Origin: Alphaproteobacteria bacterium
GTDB taxonomy: Bacteria; Pseudomonadota; Alphaproteobacteria; Micavibrionales; Micavibrionaceae
DNA: 45,062 nt
Direction of reading: 5' to 3'
NCBI GenBank assembly: GCA_027482195.1
Contig: JAIXWE010000092.1
Location: 1-45,062 of the forward strand
Shown here piece by piece: positions 33,550 through 42,235 of the stretch. Position numbers and translations under genes: made by a program. The notes under the pieces are model-generated. The model had not been told where the DNA came from, did not search any database, and saw only the letters and a program-made list of their open reading frames with translations. How positions within the stretch are numbered: the stretch's first letter is position 1; every line of letters begins with the position of its first letter.

Positions 33550-36453
33550 ATGAACATTCCCGCACGGATTAATCCTGACCATATTGAAATTGCCTTCCCG
33601 CACAGCCGTCACGCACATGACAAGGCGGCGACCATTGTGGATTTAATGGGCGGCCACAAAGCGCGCCGTTTTGAAATGAACGGCAACGGGTCTTCCGCAA
33701 AAAAAGATTTGGGGCTTTTGAGCGTGATCGCGGGTCAACAATGTTTCTTGCTGACGGGAAGCCGTTTTGACCAACAAGATATTCGCGATTTCGACAACAA
33801 CATAAATGGCGGCCCCGGTCTTGCGATGGCCGGCAATGACCAAGGTGCATCACCTCAAGGCGGCGCGCACCAACCCCGCCCCGATCTTGCGCTTATCCGC
33901 CTGATGGGGAGCGCACTTGATACCACGCCGCCCGCCTTGATCAATGAAATTAGTGCACTTGTTCACACCGCTGTAAGCGAGCAGGAGCAAGAAAAGCAAA
34001 TCGCAATCAACGATGTCTTGACCCAACTTGTTGATTTAAAAAATCTCAGCGAAATTGACGCCCTTCCCGCCGGCCAAGAACGCATGACGGTTTTGCTTCA
34101 AGAACTGACACAAAATATTCTCAGCACCAGCATTGAGAATTTTGACAATCAAACTTTTTCACATGCAATTCTTGATCTTGTCCAAGATCAAATTGTAACC
34201 ATCACGAAAAATACTTCTGTTGATTTAAATATTTTGCAACAAGACATGCAAAGCATTGCGGTCAGGCTTGATCCAACCACGCAATATGCGCAGATCACTC
34301 AAGAAAGTGCAGCTGTTTTAAAAACCTTGTTGGAATCCGGCACCATCACACAGGAACAGCGCGCCGAGATTGAAAATCTTGTCGCCCTTCTTGAAAGTGA
34401 TCCAGAAACAACACCCGCCCTTACACTTTCGCGCAGCCTTGCGACACTTTCCCCGGCAGTGATGGAGATGATTGCCGCACAGAATCTTTCAAATGGCACA
34501 GACATAATTGCGAGCGTGAAAGACGTCCTTCACGTGCGCTTGTCCCAAGAGATGGGGGTGAGTGTTGAAACCGCACGCGCCGTTGATGTTGCGTTTGTTG
34601 CACTTCTTGATAACCACGCGCAGATGATGGCACAACCGGAAAATCTCTCCCCCGCACAACAAGAAATTTTAAGCCAGTTGAATGTAAGCCTTGCGGCCTT
34701 TGAACAAGCCCCCGCATCCCTTGCAAATCTTGCACAAATTTTGACGCTTCAAAATAATATTGCGGAACAATTTACTACCCAAGAGACGAACGTAAACCCT
34801 GGCGCGGCGGCGGAACTTGTGGCGGCGACCACGGCGCTCTCAGAAGCGACAGTGGCTTTAGTCGCGCAAAATTATGATCTTAACCCCGCGCAAATAACTC
34901 TTTTGACTCAAGCCCTCACCGCGCCCGCATCACCTTCATCGCCGAGCCTTGAAAGCTTTGTGGCAACATTAAGCGAGCCGCAAAAATTGGATCTTCAAGC
35001 AGAGATTGCAAAAATTGAAATCTTGTCGGCAAGTGGCATCACAGTGCCGATTTCTGAAACGAATGCGCCTTTGCAAAATGTGCAAAATATTCAGGATGTC
35101 ACGGTAATAACGCCCGAAACTCCGTCTCTTGTTTCCACCTTTGCGCAAATTGCAACTGCGTCAGATAATTTTGATGCACCTGAAAATATATCAACCGTGC
35201 CTTCGGTCACAGAAATTTCGGCCGCATCTGTTGACACAGAACAAACACCCATCACAGTGGCGAACCAAGATTTACAAGAACCTGACCAGCAAATAAATAA
35301 TATCACGGCTGATGAACAAACCAGACCAGACGGCGCAGAGATTGCGGTTGCATCCGTTGCAACTATTGCGGCGACTGAATCAGAAATAAAAACCGAAACA
35401 CCCAGTACACCCGATACACCCAAAACATCGCAAACACAGGTAGAAGCGCGCCCCGCGATAAGCCCAATCACACCGCCCCCACCCGCGAATGAAAATAAAT
35501 CGCCTGTGCAAGTTACAAATCAACCCGCGCCCACGCCAGCATCGCCGCCTCCACCGCAATCTGGGGCGCCGTCACAACCGCCCGCGCCGGCAACCCCGCC
35601 GCCACCCGCACAGCCCGAAAAAAAGGTGGAAGAATTTTTCCAAAAACCAAAAGCGGGCGGAGAAGACACGCAAAAACCAGAAGTCATTTTACCAAAGGCG
35701 GATGTGCCCCCACCTGTCGTCGCGCCCGTGGCTCCGCCTTCATCGCCAATTTTACAACAACCATCCGCGCCACCACCCCCACCCACAAGATTGGACACTT
35801 TTGAAAGCCCGGTTGCGCGCCCCGCTGTCCCAGAAACACCCGAGCCGCCACCTAGACGCAGATTCGAAGGTGAACCAAAAACCTTGGCGGATTTTATGCC
35901 ACCAGCTCCCGTAAATGACGAACCAGGTGACCCATCACCTTGTAAACGATGCCCTTTAGGTGGTGGTAGTTGTGATGGCTTGTGCAAGACAGAATTCAAT
36001 AAAGCTCGTGGAAAAGTTGATGGAGAAAGTCCTGATAATGATCCCAAGAATGATCCAAATAAAGATCCCGATCGTGATCCTGAGCCAAAAATTCCTGAAG
36101 AAGAACTTGAAAAGATTATCAAGGAAACTGGCTTGCCAGAGGATGAAATTGTTAGACTGATAAAGAAAGGGCAAAAGGCTTTGGGTGACGATTTAGAAAA
36201 ACGCGTGCAGGAAAAAGGTCTTGCACAAACACTTTTGGATATCAAACAAGCAAAAGAATTAGAAAGCGAAGCAATCAAAGAAGGAAAAGAAATTGATACG
36301 TCTTTAAAACATCTAAAAAATGATGGGGCAAAGCCCAGCACCATTGTTGTGAGCCCAAATCTTGGTGAGAAAATTGCCGCGCCAACATCTCAAAACACAC
36401 CAAAGACATTTCAAGGAAATGGGATGCGCCAACGCACACCTCGTATGAATTAA
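33550..36453 (+). CDS. Very long unknown protein with proline-rich middle
   Basis: A 967-residue protein without signal peptide or membrane segments. Residues 1-about 100 look like a compact N-terminal part; about 100-500 are long, glutamine- and leucine-rich and probably helical; about 500-780 are disordered and rich in T, P, A and then P (PPPPANENK, PSPPPPQSG-type stretches); near residue 800 a cysteine cluster C-K-R-C...SCDGLC lies between charged segments; the last 140 residues are K/E/D-rich helices. The coding sequence changes character near 35940: the part with the cysteine cluster and charged tail (to about 36330) is poorer in G+C. No ribosome site is evident; translation is probably coupled to the previous gene. 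No family recognised. Confidence 0.7.
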   Translation: MNIPARINPDHIEIAFPHSRHAHDKAATIVDLMGGHKARRFEMNGNGSSAKKDLGLLSVIAGQQCFLLTGSRFDQQDIRDFDNNINGGPGLAMAGNDQGASPQGGAHQPRPDLALIRLMGSALDTTPPALINEISALVHTAVSEQEQEKQIAINDVLTQLVDLKNLSEIDALPAGQERMTVLLQELTQNILSTSIENFDNQTFSHAILDLVQDQIVTITKNTSVDLNILQQDMQSIAVRLDPTTQYAQITQESAAVLKTLLESGTITQEQRAEIENLVALLESDPETTPALTLSRSLATLSPAVMEMIAAQNLSNGTDIIASVKDVLHVRLSQEMGVSVETARAVDVAFVALLDNHAQMMAQPENLSPAQQEILSQLNVSLAAFEQAPASLANLAQILTLQNNIAEQFTTQETNVNPGAAAELVAATTALSEATVALVAQNYDLNPAQITLLTQALTAPASPSSPSLESFVATLSEPQKLDLQAEIAKIEILSASGITVPISETNAPLQNVQNIQDVTVITPETPSLVSTFAQIATASDNFDAPENISTVPSVTEISAASVDTEQTPITVANQDLQEPDQQINNITADEQTRPDGAEIAVASVATIAATESEIKTETPSTPDTPKTSQTQVEARPAISPITPPPPANENKSPVQVTNQPAPTPASPPPPQSGAPSQPPAPATPPPPAQPEKKVEEFFQKPKAGGEDTQKPEVILPKADVPPPVVAPVAPPSSPILQQPSAPPPPPTRLDTFESPVARPAVPETPEPPPRRRFEGEPKTLADFMPPAPVNDEPGDPSPCKRCPLGGGSCDGLCKTEFNKARGKVDGESPDNDPKNDPNKDPDRDPEPKIPEEELEKIIKETGLPEDEIVRLIKKGQKALGDDLEKRVQEKGLAQTLLDIKQAKELESEAIKEGKEIDTSLKHLKNDGAKPSTIVVSPNLGEKIAAPTSQNTPKTFQGNGMRQRTPRMN

Positions 36454-36467
36454 AAAGGAGAGTATCA

Positions 36468-37136
36468 ATGAGTAACCATACCCACACACGTTTTTCCATC
36501 AAAGATCCCGTTTATGTGGGCGATGAACAAAGTTTTGACGAAGCCCGCGCGTTTTTGGATGCGGATATTTTAGACCGCGGCTTGGCGTTGAAAAACTTCA
36601 ACGATTCCAACCGTCAATTTTTTGAATTGACCCCCATTCATTCCGATGAGTATCCAATTTCGTTTTTAAATGAGAAGAATGAATTACAAACCGTGTTGTT
36701 GTGGGTGGATGCAGATCGAAACAATTGGGCCTCAAACTCACAAGGTGTGCTTATTCCACCTTTTGAAACCGCCCTTGCGGTGATCATGGATGTTATCCGT
36801 GACGAGGATGGAAAGCCTGTGGCACAACGCCCCGTCATGGTGGTTGCGGGGGAAGATTTTCAAGGTGTTTTGGAATATCGCGCATCGTGCTGTGGGTCAC
36901 CCGCAGATGGTTTCAGCGCAATCGTTTTCTTGAAAAACGAAGCCGGCCAAACAACAATTGAAATTGCCGATGCCTTCACAACCAAAGAAGATATGAAGCA
37001 ATATTTCCTCAACATGGATGAAAAAGGTGGTGCGTGGTGCAACACCGCATTCTTGAAAGATCTTTATATGAACGATGCGCAATTGAGCGCACACGTATCA
37101 CCCGGGGCGGCCGCACCTTCTGCGCCAGCGCCGTAA
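36468..37136 (+). CDS. Unknown protein, 222 residues
   Basis: Third gene of the cassette, 14 bases behind the long gene, with a good GGAG ribosome site. Unrecognised, soluble, no signal peptide; ends in an Ala/Pro-rich tail (PGAAAPSAPAP). Contains a Cys-Cys pair (ASCCGSPADGF near residue 145). The order small / very long / medium with tight spacing marks one operon, but I can assign no function. Confidence 0.65.
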   Translation: MSNHTHTRFSIKDPVYVGDEQSFDEARAFLDADILDRGLALKNFNDSNRQFFELTPIHSDEYPISFLNEKNELQTVLLWVDADRNNWASNSQGVLIPPFETALAVIMDVIRDEDGKPVAQRPVMVVAGEDFQGVLEYRASCCGSPADGFSAIVFLKNEAGQTTIEIADAFTTKEDMKQYFLNMDEKGGAWCNTAFLKDLYMNDAQLSAHVSPGAAAPSAPAP

Positions 37137-37150
37137 TGGAAATAGCTGGA

Positions 37151-37990
37151 TCAGACTTGCGCCAAAAAATCTAAATCAATATGGCCGGATGATGCGCAAT
37201 AACCGCGCATGTTAAAATCAGAAGGGTGAGCGGCGTAACGGATCGGTTGGCCGTGCCCATCGGTCATGGTGCCGCCGGCGGCAACAAGAATGGCGTGGCC
37301 GGCCGCAATATCCCATTGCGAAATTTCGCGAAAGCGCAAGCTGATATCCGCCTTGCCCGATGCAACCAAACAAAATTTTATTGAGCTTGAGCGGCGCAAA
37401 AGTTTTTCAATTTTAAATTGTTCTAAAAAAGCATTGCGTTTTGGTGTGGCCGCACCGCCACCACTGACCGCAACGGTCAACCCTTCGCGAAGCGGTGTGC
37501 GCACGCGAATATTTTTCTCAAGGCTCGTGTCATCCAAAATACGCCGCGCGGTCCCCGGCCCGTGCCCGGCATAAAGCTCCCCCAAAGCCGGCGCATAAAT
37601 AACACCCAATAACGGTTGACCTTGATGAACAAGGCCGATATTCACCGTAAAATCTTTTTCACCCTTGATGAAACCGCGTGTGCCGTCCAACGCATCGACA
37701 AACCACACATATCCGGATGAATCAAAATGCGGAATGTCGCCGCGCGAAATTAATTCCTCGCCAATCACGGGAATGCCGGGTGTCATGTCATGCAAGATCT
37801 TGATAATTTCTTTTTCCGCCAGATCATCAGCAAGTGTGACCGGAGAACCATCGGATTTTGATGTGAAACCCAACCCGCCCGATTCATCGAAATGATCCAA
37901 TAAAATCTCACCGGCTGCGCGCGCGCAACGTATCACTTGGTTACACAAAGCGGCGGGGTAATTCAAAATAGGCGGCAAAGTTTCAGTCAT
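37151..37990 (-). CDS. cysQ: CysQ-like 3'(2'),5'-bisphosphate nucleotidase
   Basis: A 279-residue magnesium phosphatase of the inositol-monophosphatase superfamily that removes 3'-phosphate from PAP/PAPS. Metal-site motifs: GEEL (Glu), VDALDGTRGF (Asp, Leu, Asp-Gly-Thr) and SQWDIAAGHAIL (Asp) in the C-terminal half. It ends near the unknown cassette (convergent) and follows ugd by nine bases. Distinguishing CysQ from SuhB here rests on its overall pattern and is somewhat uncertain. Confidence 0.8.
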   Translation of the reverse strand: MTETLPPILNYPAALCNQVIRCARAAGEILLDHFDESGGLGFTSKSDGSPVTLADDLAEKEIIKILHDMTPGIPVIGEELISRGDIPHFDSSGYVWFVDALDGTRGFIKGEKDFTVNIGLVHQGQPLLGVIYAPALGELYAGHGPGTARRILDDTSLEKNIRVRTPLREGLTVAVSGGGAATPKRNAFLEQFKIEKLLRRSSSIKFCLVASGKADISLRFREISQWDIAAGHAILVAAGGTMTDGHGQPIRYAAHPSDFNMRGYCASSGHIDLDFLAQV

Positions 37991-37999
37991 TCGAAAATA

Positions 38000-39349
38000 T
38001 TACGAAACATTGCGCAGCATGACACCACGATCGGGACGCACTTCGGGACGCCCGACAGACACGTAATGAAATCCGCGCACTTGCATTTCGGGCAATTTAT
38101 AAATATTGCGCAAATCAATCAAACGCGGCGTCTTCATCAGAGCCTCAAGACGATCAAGCTGAAGCGCACGAAACTCGTTCCACTCGGTCAAAATCACCGC
38201 CGCGTCGGCATCTTTTACGGCTGCGTAAGTGTCTTCACACCACGTGACATTGGGCAATGATTTTTGCGCATGCTCCATCGCCGCCGGATCGAACGCGGAA
38301 ATGACCGCGCCCGCTTTTTGCAATTCGGGAATAATCACCAAAGACGGCGCATCGCGTATGTCATCCGTGTTGGGTTTGAACGCCACACCCAAAATTGCAA
38401 TTTTTTTACCCGCAACCGACCCATCGCACGCATCAATAATACGTTGCGCCATCATCTGTTGGCGTTTGAGATTTGACGCAACAACCGCATTTACAATTGT
38501 TTGCGGCGCCGTGTAAAGTTCCCCCGTTTGCACCAAGGCCAATGTATCTTTCGGGAAACATGACCCACCATAACCGGGGCCCGCATGAAGAAATTTTCCA
38601 CCAATACGCCCATCAAGACCCATGGCGCGCGCGACATCTTGCACATTGGCGTTTGTGCGCTCACATAAATTTGCAATCTCATTGATGAAAGTAATTTTGG
38701 TCGCCAAAAACGCGTTGCTTGCATATTTGATGATCTCGGCTGTCTCAGGCGAGGTCACAACCATCGGCGTTTCATTCAAATAAAGCGGGCGATAAAGTGT
38801 GCGCATCACATCCGTTGCTTGGTCGCTGTCGGTTCCGATCACAACGCGGTCGGGGCGCATGAAATCATTAATCGCCGCACCTTCGCGCAAAAATTCTGGA
38901 TTCGAACACACATCAAATTCCGCATTGGGGTTCACACGGCGAATGGTTTCCGCAACTTTGCGCGCCGTGCCAACGGGCACGGTTGATTTTGTGACAATCA
39001 CCGTATAGCCAGTTAAATGTTTGGCCACTTCTTCCGCCGCTTGGAACACATAAGATAAATCCGCATGGCCATCCGATGCGCGCGGCGGTGTACCCACCGC
39101 AATAAAAACTGCGTCCGCTTGTGTGACCGCTTCTTGGATATCGGTTGTGAAACTTAACCGCCCCGCTTTGACTTGTTTTGCCACAAGTTCATCAAGCCCA
39201 GGTTCAAAAATGGGAATCTCCCCCTTATTTAGGCGCGCGATTTTTTGTGAGTCTTTATCAACACAGGTCACTTGAATACCAAATTCGGCAAAACACGTGC
39301 CCGAGACCAAACCGACATATCCCGTTCCGACAACACCAATTTTCATCAT
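38000..39349 (-). CDS. ugd: UDP-glucose 6-dehydrogenase
   Basis: A 449-residue NAD-dependent enzyme that oxidises UDP-glucose to UDP-glucuronate for surface polysaccharides. N-terminal Rossmann motif VGTGYVGLVSG, catalytic Cys in GYGGSCFPKDT, C-terminal UDP-binding domain (GVAFKPNTDDIRDAPS). Either ATG (39349 or 39346) may be used. Nine bases separate it from the cysQ-like gene downstream, so the two may be cotranscribed; a biosynthetic link is possible but unproven. Confidence 0.95.
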   Translation of the reverse strand: MMKIGVVGTGYVGLVSGTCFAEFGIQVTCVDKDSQKIARLNKGEIPIFEPGLDELVAKQVKAGRLSFTTDIQEAVTQADAVFIAVGTPPRASDGHADLSYVFQAAEEVAKHLTGYTVIVTKSTVPVGTARKVAETIRRVNPNAEFDVCSNPEFLREGAAINDFMRPDRVVIGTDSDQATDVMRTLYRPLYLNETPMVVTSPETAEIIKYASNAFLATKITFINEIANLCERTNANVQDVARAMGLDGRIGGKFLHAGPGYGGSCFPKDTLALVQTGELYTAPQTIVNAVVASNLKRQQMMAQRIIDACDGSVAGKKIAILGVAFKPNTDDIRDAPSLVIIPELQKAGAVISAFDPAAMEHAQKSLPNVTWCEDTYAAVKDADAAVILTEWNEFRALQLDRLEALMKTPRLIDLRNIYKLPEMQVRGFHYVSVGRPEVRPDRGVMLRNVS

Positions 39350-39434
39350 GATTTTTAACCTTTTTGCGATGGAAATGAGAAATTTTTATCCTTTTTTCGT
39401 GTGAAAAGGAAGGGTTTTCTGATAAAGATCCTTT

Positions 39435-40286
39435 ATGACCGAAAAGAACCCAGAGATTGCGCGCGCCATGCTCCCCGTTTTACAAGAAGCGGGACAAATT
39501 GCGAAAGATTATCGCCGCCGCGCTGATGCTGATTTCGCCATTATGATCAAAAAAGATGGATCAAAAGTCACGGGAGGTGATTTGGCCGTTCATGAATTTC
39601 TTGCGCGCGAAATTCCCAAAATCACACCCGACATTCCCGTCGCATCCGAAGAAGATCCCGCATCACATATTGATTATGGTGATCATCCTTATTGGGTTTT
39701 GGATCCGATTGACGGCACAAATAATTTTATCAATGGCCGCGCAAGCGCAAGCAATGATTATTCCATTTTGGCCGCCATTGTTCAAAACCGCTTGCCGCAA
39801 CTTGGTCTTGTTTATGGGCCTGAATCTGAAACATTATATATCGCGATGCAAGCAGGCGGTGCTTATAAGGTTGATGACAATAATATTTCCAACCCACGTG
39901 TTTTAAAAACGCGCACATGGGAAAAAGGTGATGATATTATTATTGGGACAACACATTATTTTGACACATCCCCTTACAAAGATTTTTTAAAACAATCCTT
40001 TGAACGTGCCGGATTCAAACCAATTTTTCAAAAATTTGAGCCCACCATCTCACGCATTTGCAATGTCGCGGAAGGAATTGTGGATGTTTATGCAACTGCC
40101 CTTTCCTCGCCCGCGGGCGAGTGGGATATTGCGGCGGCGCATGTTGTGTTGAATGAAGCAGGTGGCGGCGTGATGAACCTTAAAGACCTTGCAACACCGG
40201 TGCGTTACGGCAACCCCGCACAAGGTATGACCAACATCATGGCGGTGAGTGATATGAAAGCTGCGCAATTGGCCTTGACGTTATAA
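39435..40286 (+). CDS. Inositol-monophosphatase-family phosphatase
   Basis: A 283-residue second member of the family, divergent from ugd. Motifs: GGDLAVHEFLA, SEED (Glu, Glu-Asp metal region), WVLDPIDGTNNF and AGEWDIAAAHVVL. It could hydrolyse inositol phosphates, NADP or PAP; sequence alone does not choose. The neighbouring cysQ-like gene on the other side of ugd is a paralogue with the same fold but different details (VDALDGT rather than DPIDGT). Followed by sapC. Confidence 0.85.
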   Translation: MTEKNPEIARAMLPVLQEAGQIAKDYRRRADADFAIMIKKDGSKVTGGDLAVHEFLAREIPKITPDIPVASEEDPASHIDYGDHPYWVLDPIDGTNNFINGRASASNDYSILAAIVQNRLPQLGLVYGPESETLYIAMQAGGAYKVDDNNISNPRVLKTRTWEKGDDIIIGTTHYFDTSPYKDFLKQSFERAGFKPIFQKFEPTISRICNVAEGIVDVYATALSSPAGEWDIAAAHVVLNEAGGGVMNLKDLATPVRYGNPAQGMTNIMAVSDMKAAQLALTL

Positions 40287-40328
40287 GCAAAGACATTAAC
40301 CTTCAAAAAAAACCTATAGGATTTTATC

Positions 40329-41078
40329 ATGACCGATTCAAACCCTCCTCTTCCTCTTTTTTACAAAAACCCCATTCCTTTGGAAGCCAAAGCGCATGCC
40401 GATCTTGGTTTGAAAGTCAATTTTGGTTTAGGCTTTGCGGTGGAAGTGAACGCCGTTCCAATTAATTTGATTGAGTTCCCACAGATTTGCCATTCCTACC
40501 CGATTGCTTTTAGCGCGGATGCAAACGCAACCCCGGTTGCAATTTTGGGATTGCGCGATAAAGAAAATTTATTTTTGAATGCAAAAAATGAATGGCTTGC
40601 GGATACGTATATTCCCGCTTATATCCGCCGTTATCCGTTTATTTTTTCCGAAGTTCCCAACAGCGATAATTTAACATTATGTGTTGATATGGGTGACGAT
40701 ACGGTCGATTTAAAATCAGAACAGAAATTTTTTACCAAAGACGGAAAAGCAAGCCCGCTTTCCGAAAATGCGTTGGAATTTTGTAAGTCCTATCACACCG
40801 CAGCCAAACAAACAGTCGAGTTCTCACAAGCTTTGCATGAATCTGGATTGTTGGTGACACGCCAAGCGGAAATTACCATTGCGGGTGATAAGAAAATCAA
40901 CTTCTCCGGATTTCGTATTTTGGATGAAGAAAAATTTGCGCAGATGGATGATAAACTTTTCCTGTCCTGGCGCGCCAAAGGATGGTTGCCCTTTCTTTAT
41001 GCCCATTTATTTTCGGGCGCCCAGTGGCAACGCTTAACCCGTCTTTTGAACCAACGCTTGCCGGCCAAGGCTGCCTAA
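40329..41078 (+). CDS. SapC family protein
   Basis: A 249-residue protein with the SapC family pattern: LPLFYKNPIPLEAKAHADLG at the start, QICHSYPIAF, YIPAYIRRYPFIF and GFRILDEEKFAQ. The family occurs mainly in alphaproteobacteria and is named after S-layer-related genes; its function is not firmly known. No signal peptide. Ribosome site AGGA upstream. It stands behind the phosphatase gene and ahead of the HTH gene; no operon partner can be inferred from function. Confidence 0.9.
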   Translation: MTDSNPPLPLFYKNPIPLEAKAHADLGLKVNFGLGFAVEVNAVPINLIEFPQICHSYPIAFSADANATPVAILGLRDKENLFLNAKNEWLADTYIPAYIRRYPFIFSEVPNSDNLTLCVDMGDDTVDLKSEQKFFTKDGKASPLSENALEFCKSYHTAAKQTVEFSQALHESGLLVTRQAEITIAGDKKINFSGFRILDEEKFAQMDDKLFLSWRAKGWLPFLYAHLFSGAQWQRLTRLLNQRLPAKAA

Positions 41079-41116
41079 ACGTCTGATCCACAGGGTTTTT
41101 TAAGGAGTTTCACCTA

Positions 41117-41131
41117 AAAACTTGAAGTTTT
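41117..41131. promoter_or_regulatory. Palindrome upstream of the HTH gene
   Basis: AAAACTT-G-AAGTTTT, a perfect 15-base palindrome. It overlaps a possible -35 (TTGAAG, 41122-41127; weak -10 TACAAG at 41146-41151). It lies 60 bases before the start of a DNA-binding-like gene, so it could be that protein's own operator; this is inference. Confidence 0.4.
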
Positions 41132-41191
41132 GGGAAAGCTCATGCTACAAGTACCACTTCACATAAACTTATTGTCATGAGGGAAAAACAC

Positions 41192-41722
41192 ATGCCCAAA
41201 GTTGGTGCCCAAAAAGCCGCGCATATGACCGGTGTGGCCAAGTCAACCATTCAACGCGCGATGAAATCGGGCAAACTGTCTTACGAAGTGGATGAGCACG
41301 GCCAGAAACTCATCGACACATCCGAATTGGAGCGTGTGTTCGGTTTGAAAAATACGCAAAGCTCATCGGATCCATTGATTCAAGCAGAGCTTCAAAAAGC
41401 CGCCGACATGATTGAGATGGAACGTATGAAAATGCGTATCCGCATGTTGGAAGATCAATTGCACACCACGCAAAACCAATTGGATGATGCAAAGGTGCAA
41501 CGTGACCAATGGCAAAAACAAGCCCAGCAAGTTTTGCTCACCTCACAAGCGTCACAAAAAGCGGCGGATGAGTTGAAACAAGAATTGAAAGACCGCGAAC
41601 AGCGCGAACGCATGGCACGTCAAAAACAAATGGAATTGCGCATGAAAAAACTTCAAGCACAAAACCAAAACAGCCAAGAAGAAGCCCAAAGTTTTTGGGA
41701 GCGTCTGTTCAAACGCGCATAA
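41192..41722 (+). CDS. HTH plus coiled-coil DNA-binding-like protein
   Basis: A 176-residue protein. Residues about 1-55 form a helix-turn-helix of the MerR/excisionase type (GAQKAAHMTGVAKSTIQRAM, then KLSYEVDEHGQKLIDTSELERVFG). Residues about 70-165 are a long coiled coil rich in Q, K, E, R. The architecture resembles KfrA- and related plasmid partition/regulator proteins, but the gene has no plasmid neighbours. The ATG at 41192 follows GAGGG by 8 bases; the earlier ATG at 41177 has no ribosome site. Followed by the perfect hairpin at 41749-41781. Confidence 0.75.
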   Translation: MPKVGAQKAAHMTGVAKSTIQRAMKSGKLSYEVDEHGQKLIDTSELERVFGLKNTQSSSDPLIQAELQKAADMIEMERMKMRIRMLEDQLHTTQNQLDDAKVQRDQWQKQAQQVLLTSQASQKAADELKQELKDREQRERMARQKQMELRMKKLQAQNQNSQEEAQSFWERLFKRA

Positions 41723-41748
41723 AATCCTGTTCGTTTTAAATTTTTATG

Positions 41749-41781
41749 ATAGCGTGTAAGTATTATGATCTTACACGCTAT
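41749..41781 (+). terminator. Perfect hairpin spanning the next gene's start codon
   Basis: ATAGCGTGTAAG (41749-41760) and CTTACACGCTAT (41770-41781) are a 12-bp exact stem with a 9-base loop (TATTATGAT) and TTTT following. As RNA it is a strong rho-independent terminator for the HTH gene. The ATG of the exported-protein gene (41765-41767) is inside the loop and its first five codons are in the right arm. Confidence 0.7.
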
Positions 41782-42235
41782 TTTTCTGGTTTTACTCAGC
41801 TTTCCTGTGGCACACGCGGCCCCCCTTCCCGCACCAGCCGTAGTCAGCGAGGCGCAGATTGCCACGGCACAGGCGGCACAAAATTTGTGTGAATCGTCAA
41901 GCCAAATGCGCACCCATTATGATTGCACCTGTATCGGGGCGCAAAGCCTTGAAACCTTACGGCGCATGCGCCTTGAACAGCTCTCGTTCACACAAGAAAA
42001 CGCGATACAAAAAAGATGCCCCAACATGACCGATGTTGCGGGAAATATGTTCACACGGTGCATGAGTTGGGGAGTCCTCAACAAAAAGACACAAGAAAGT
42101 TTTTGCGAATGTTACGCCAACCGTTATGCGTTAAGCTTTGCACGCAACGCCACAGACAATAACACCCAGCGCGAAGAGATGATGACGGCCGCATTGAATG
42201 CGTGCAACATCTCAACGGCGATTATTCGCCCGTAA
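41765..42235 (+). CDS. Cysteine-rich exported protein
   Basis: A 156-residue protein with a signal peptide (MILHAIFLVLLSFP ... A-H-A). The mature part holds eight cysteines in two similar blocks (YDCTC ... KRC and TRC ... FCEC ... NAC), which suggests paired disulfides in the periplasm and an internal duplication. No ribosome site precedes the ATG, which lies in the loop of a perfect hairpin (41749-41781). No family recognised. Convergent with the acyl-CoA dehydrogenase gene, overlapping it by 14 bases. Confidence 0.7.
   Translation: MILHAIFLVLLSFPVAHAAPLPAPAVVSEAQIATAQAAQNLCESSSQMRTHYDCTCIGAQSLETLRRMRLEQLSFTQENAIQKRCPNMTDVAGNMFTRCMSWGVLNKKTQESFCECYANRYALSFARNATDNNTQREEMMTAALNACNISTAIIRP

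Noticed and set aside
35520-36344. 274-residue minus-strand open frame, Ser/Gly-rich
   Set aside because: Antisense to the proline-rich and charged part of the long gene; composition is simply the complement of that low-complexity coding.
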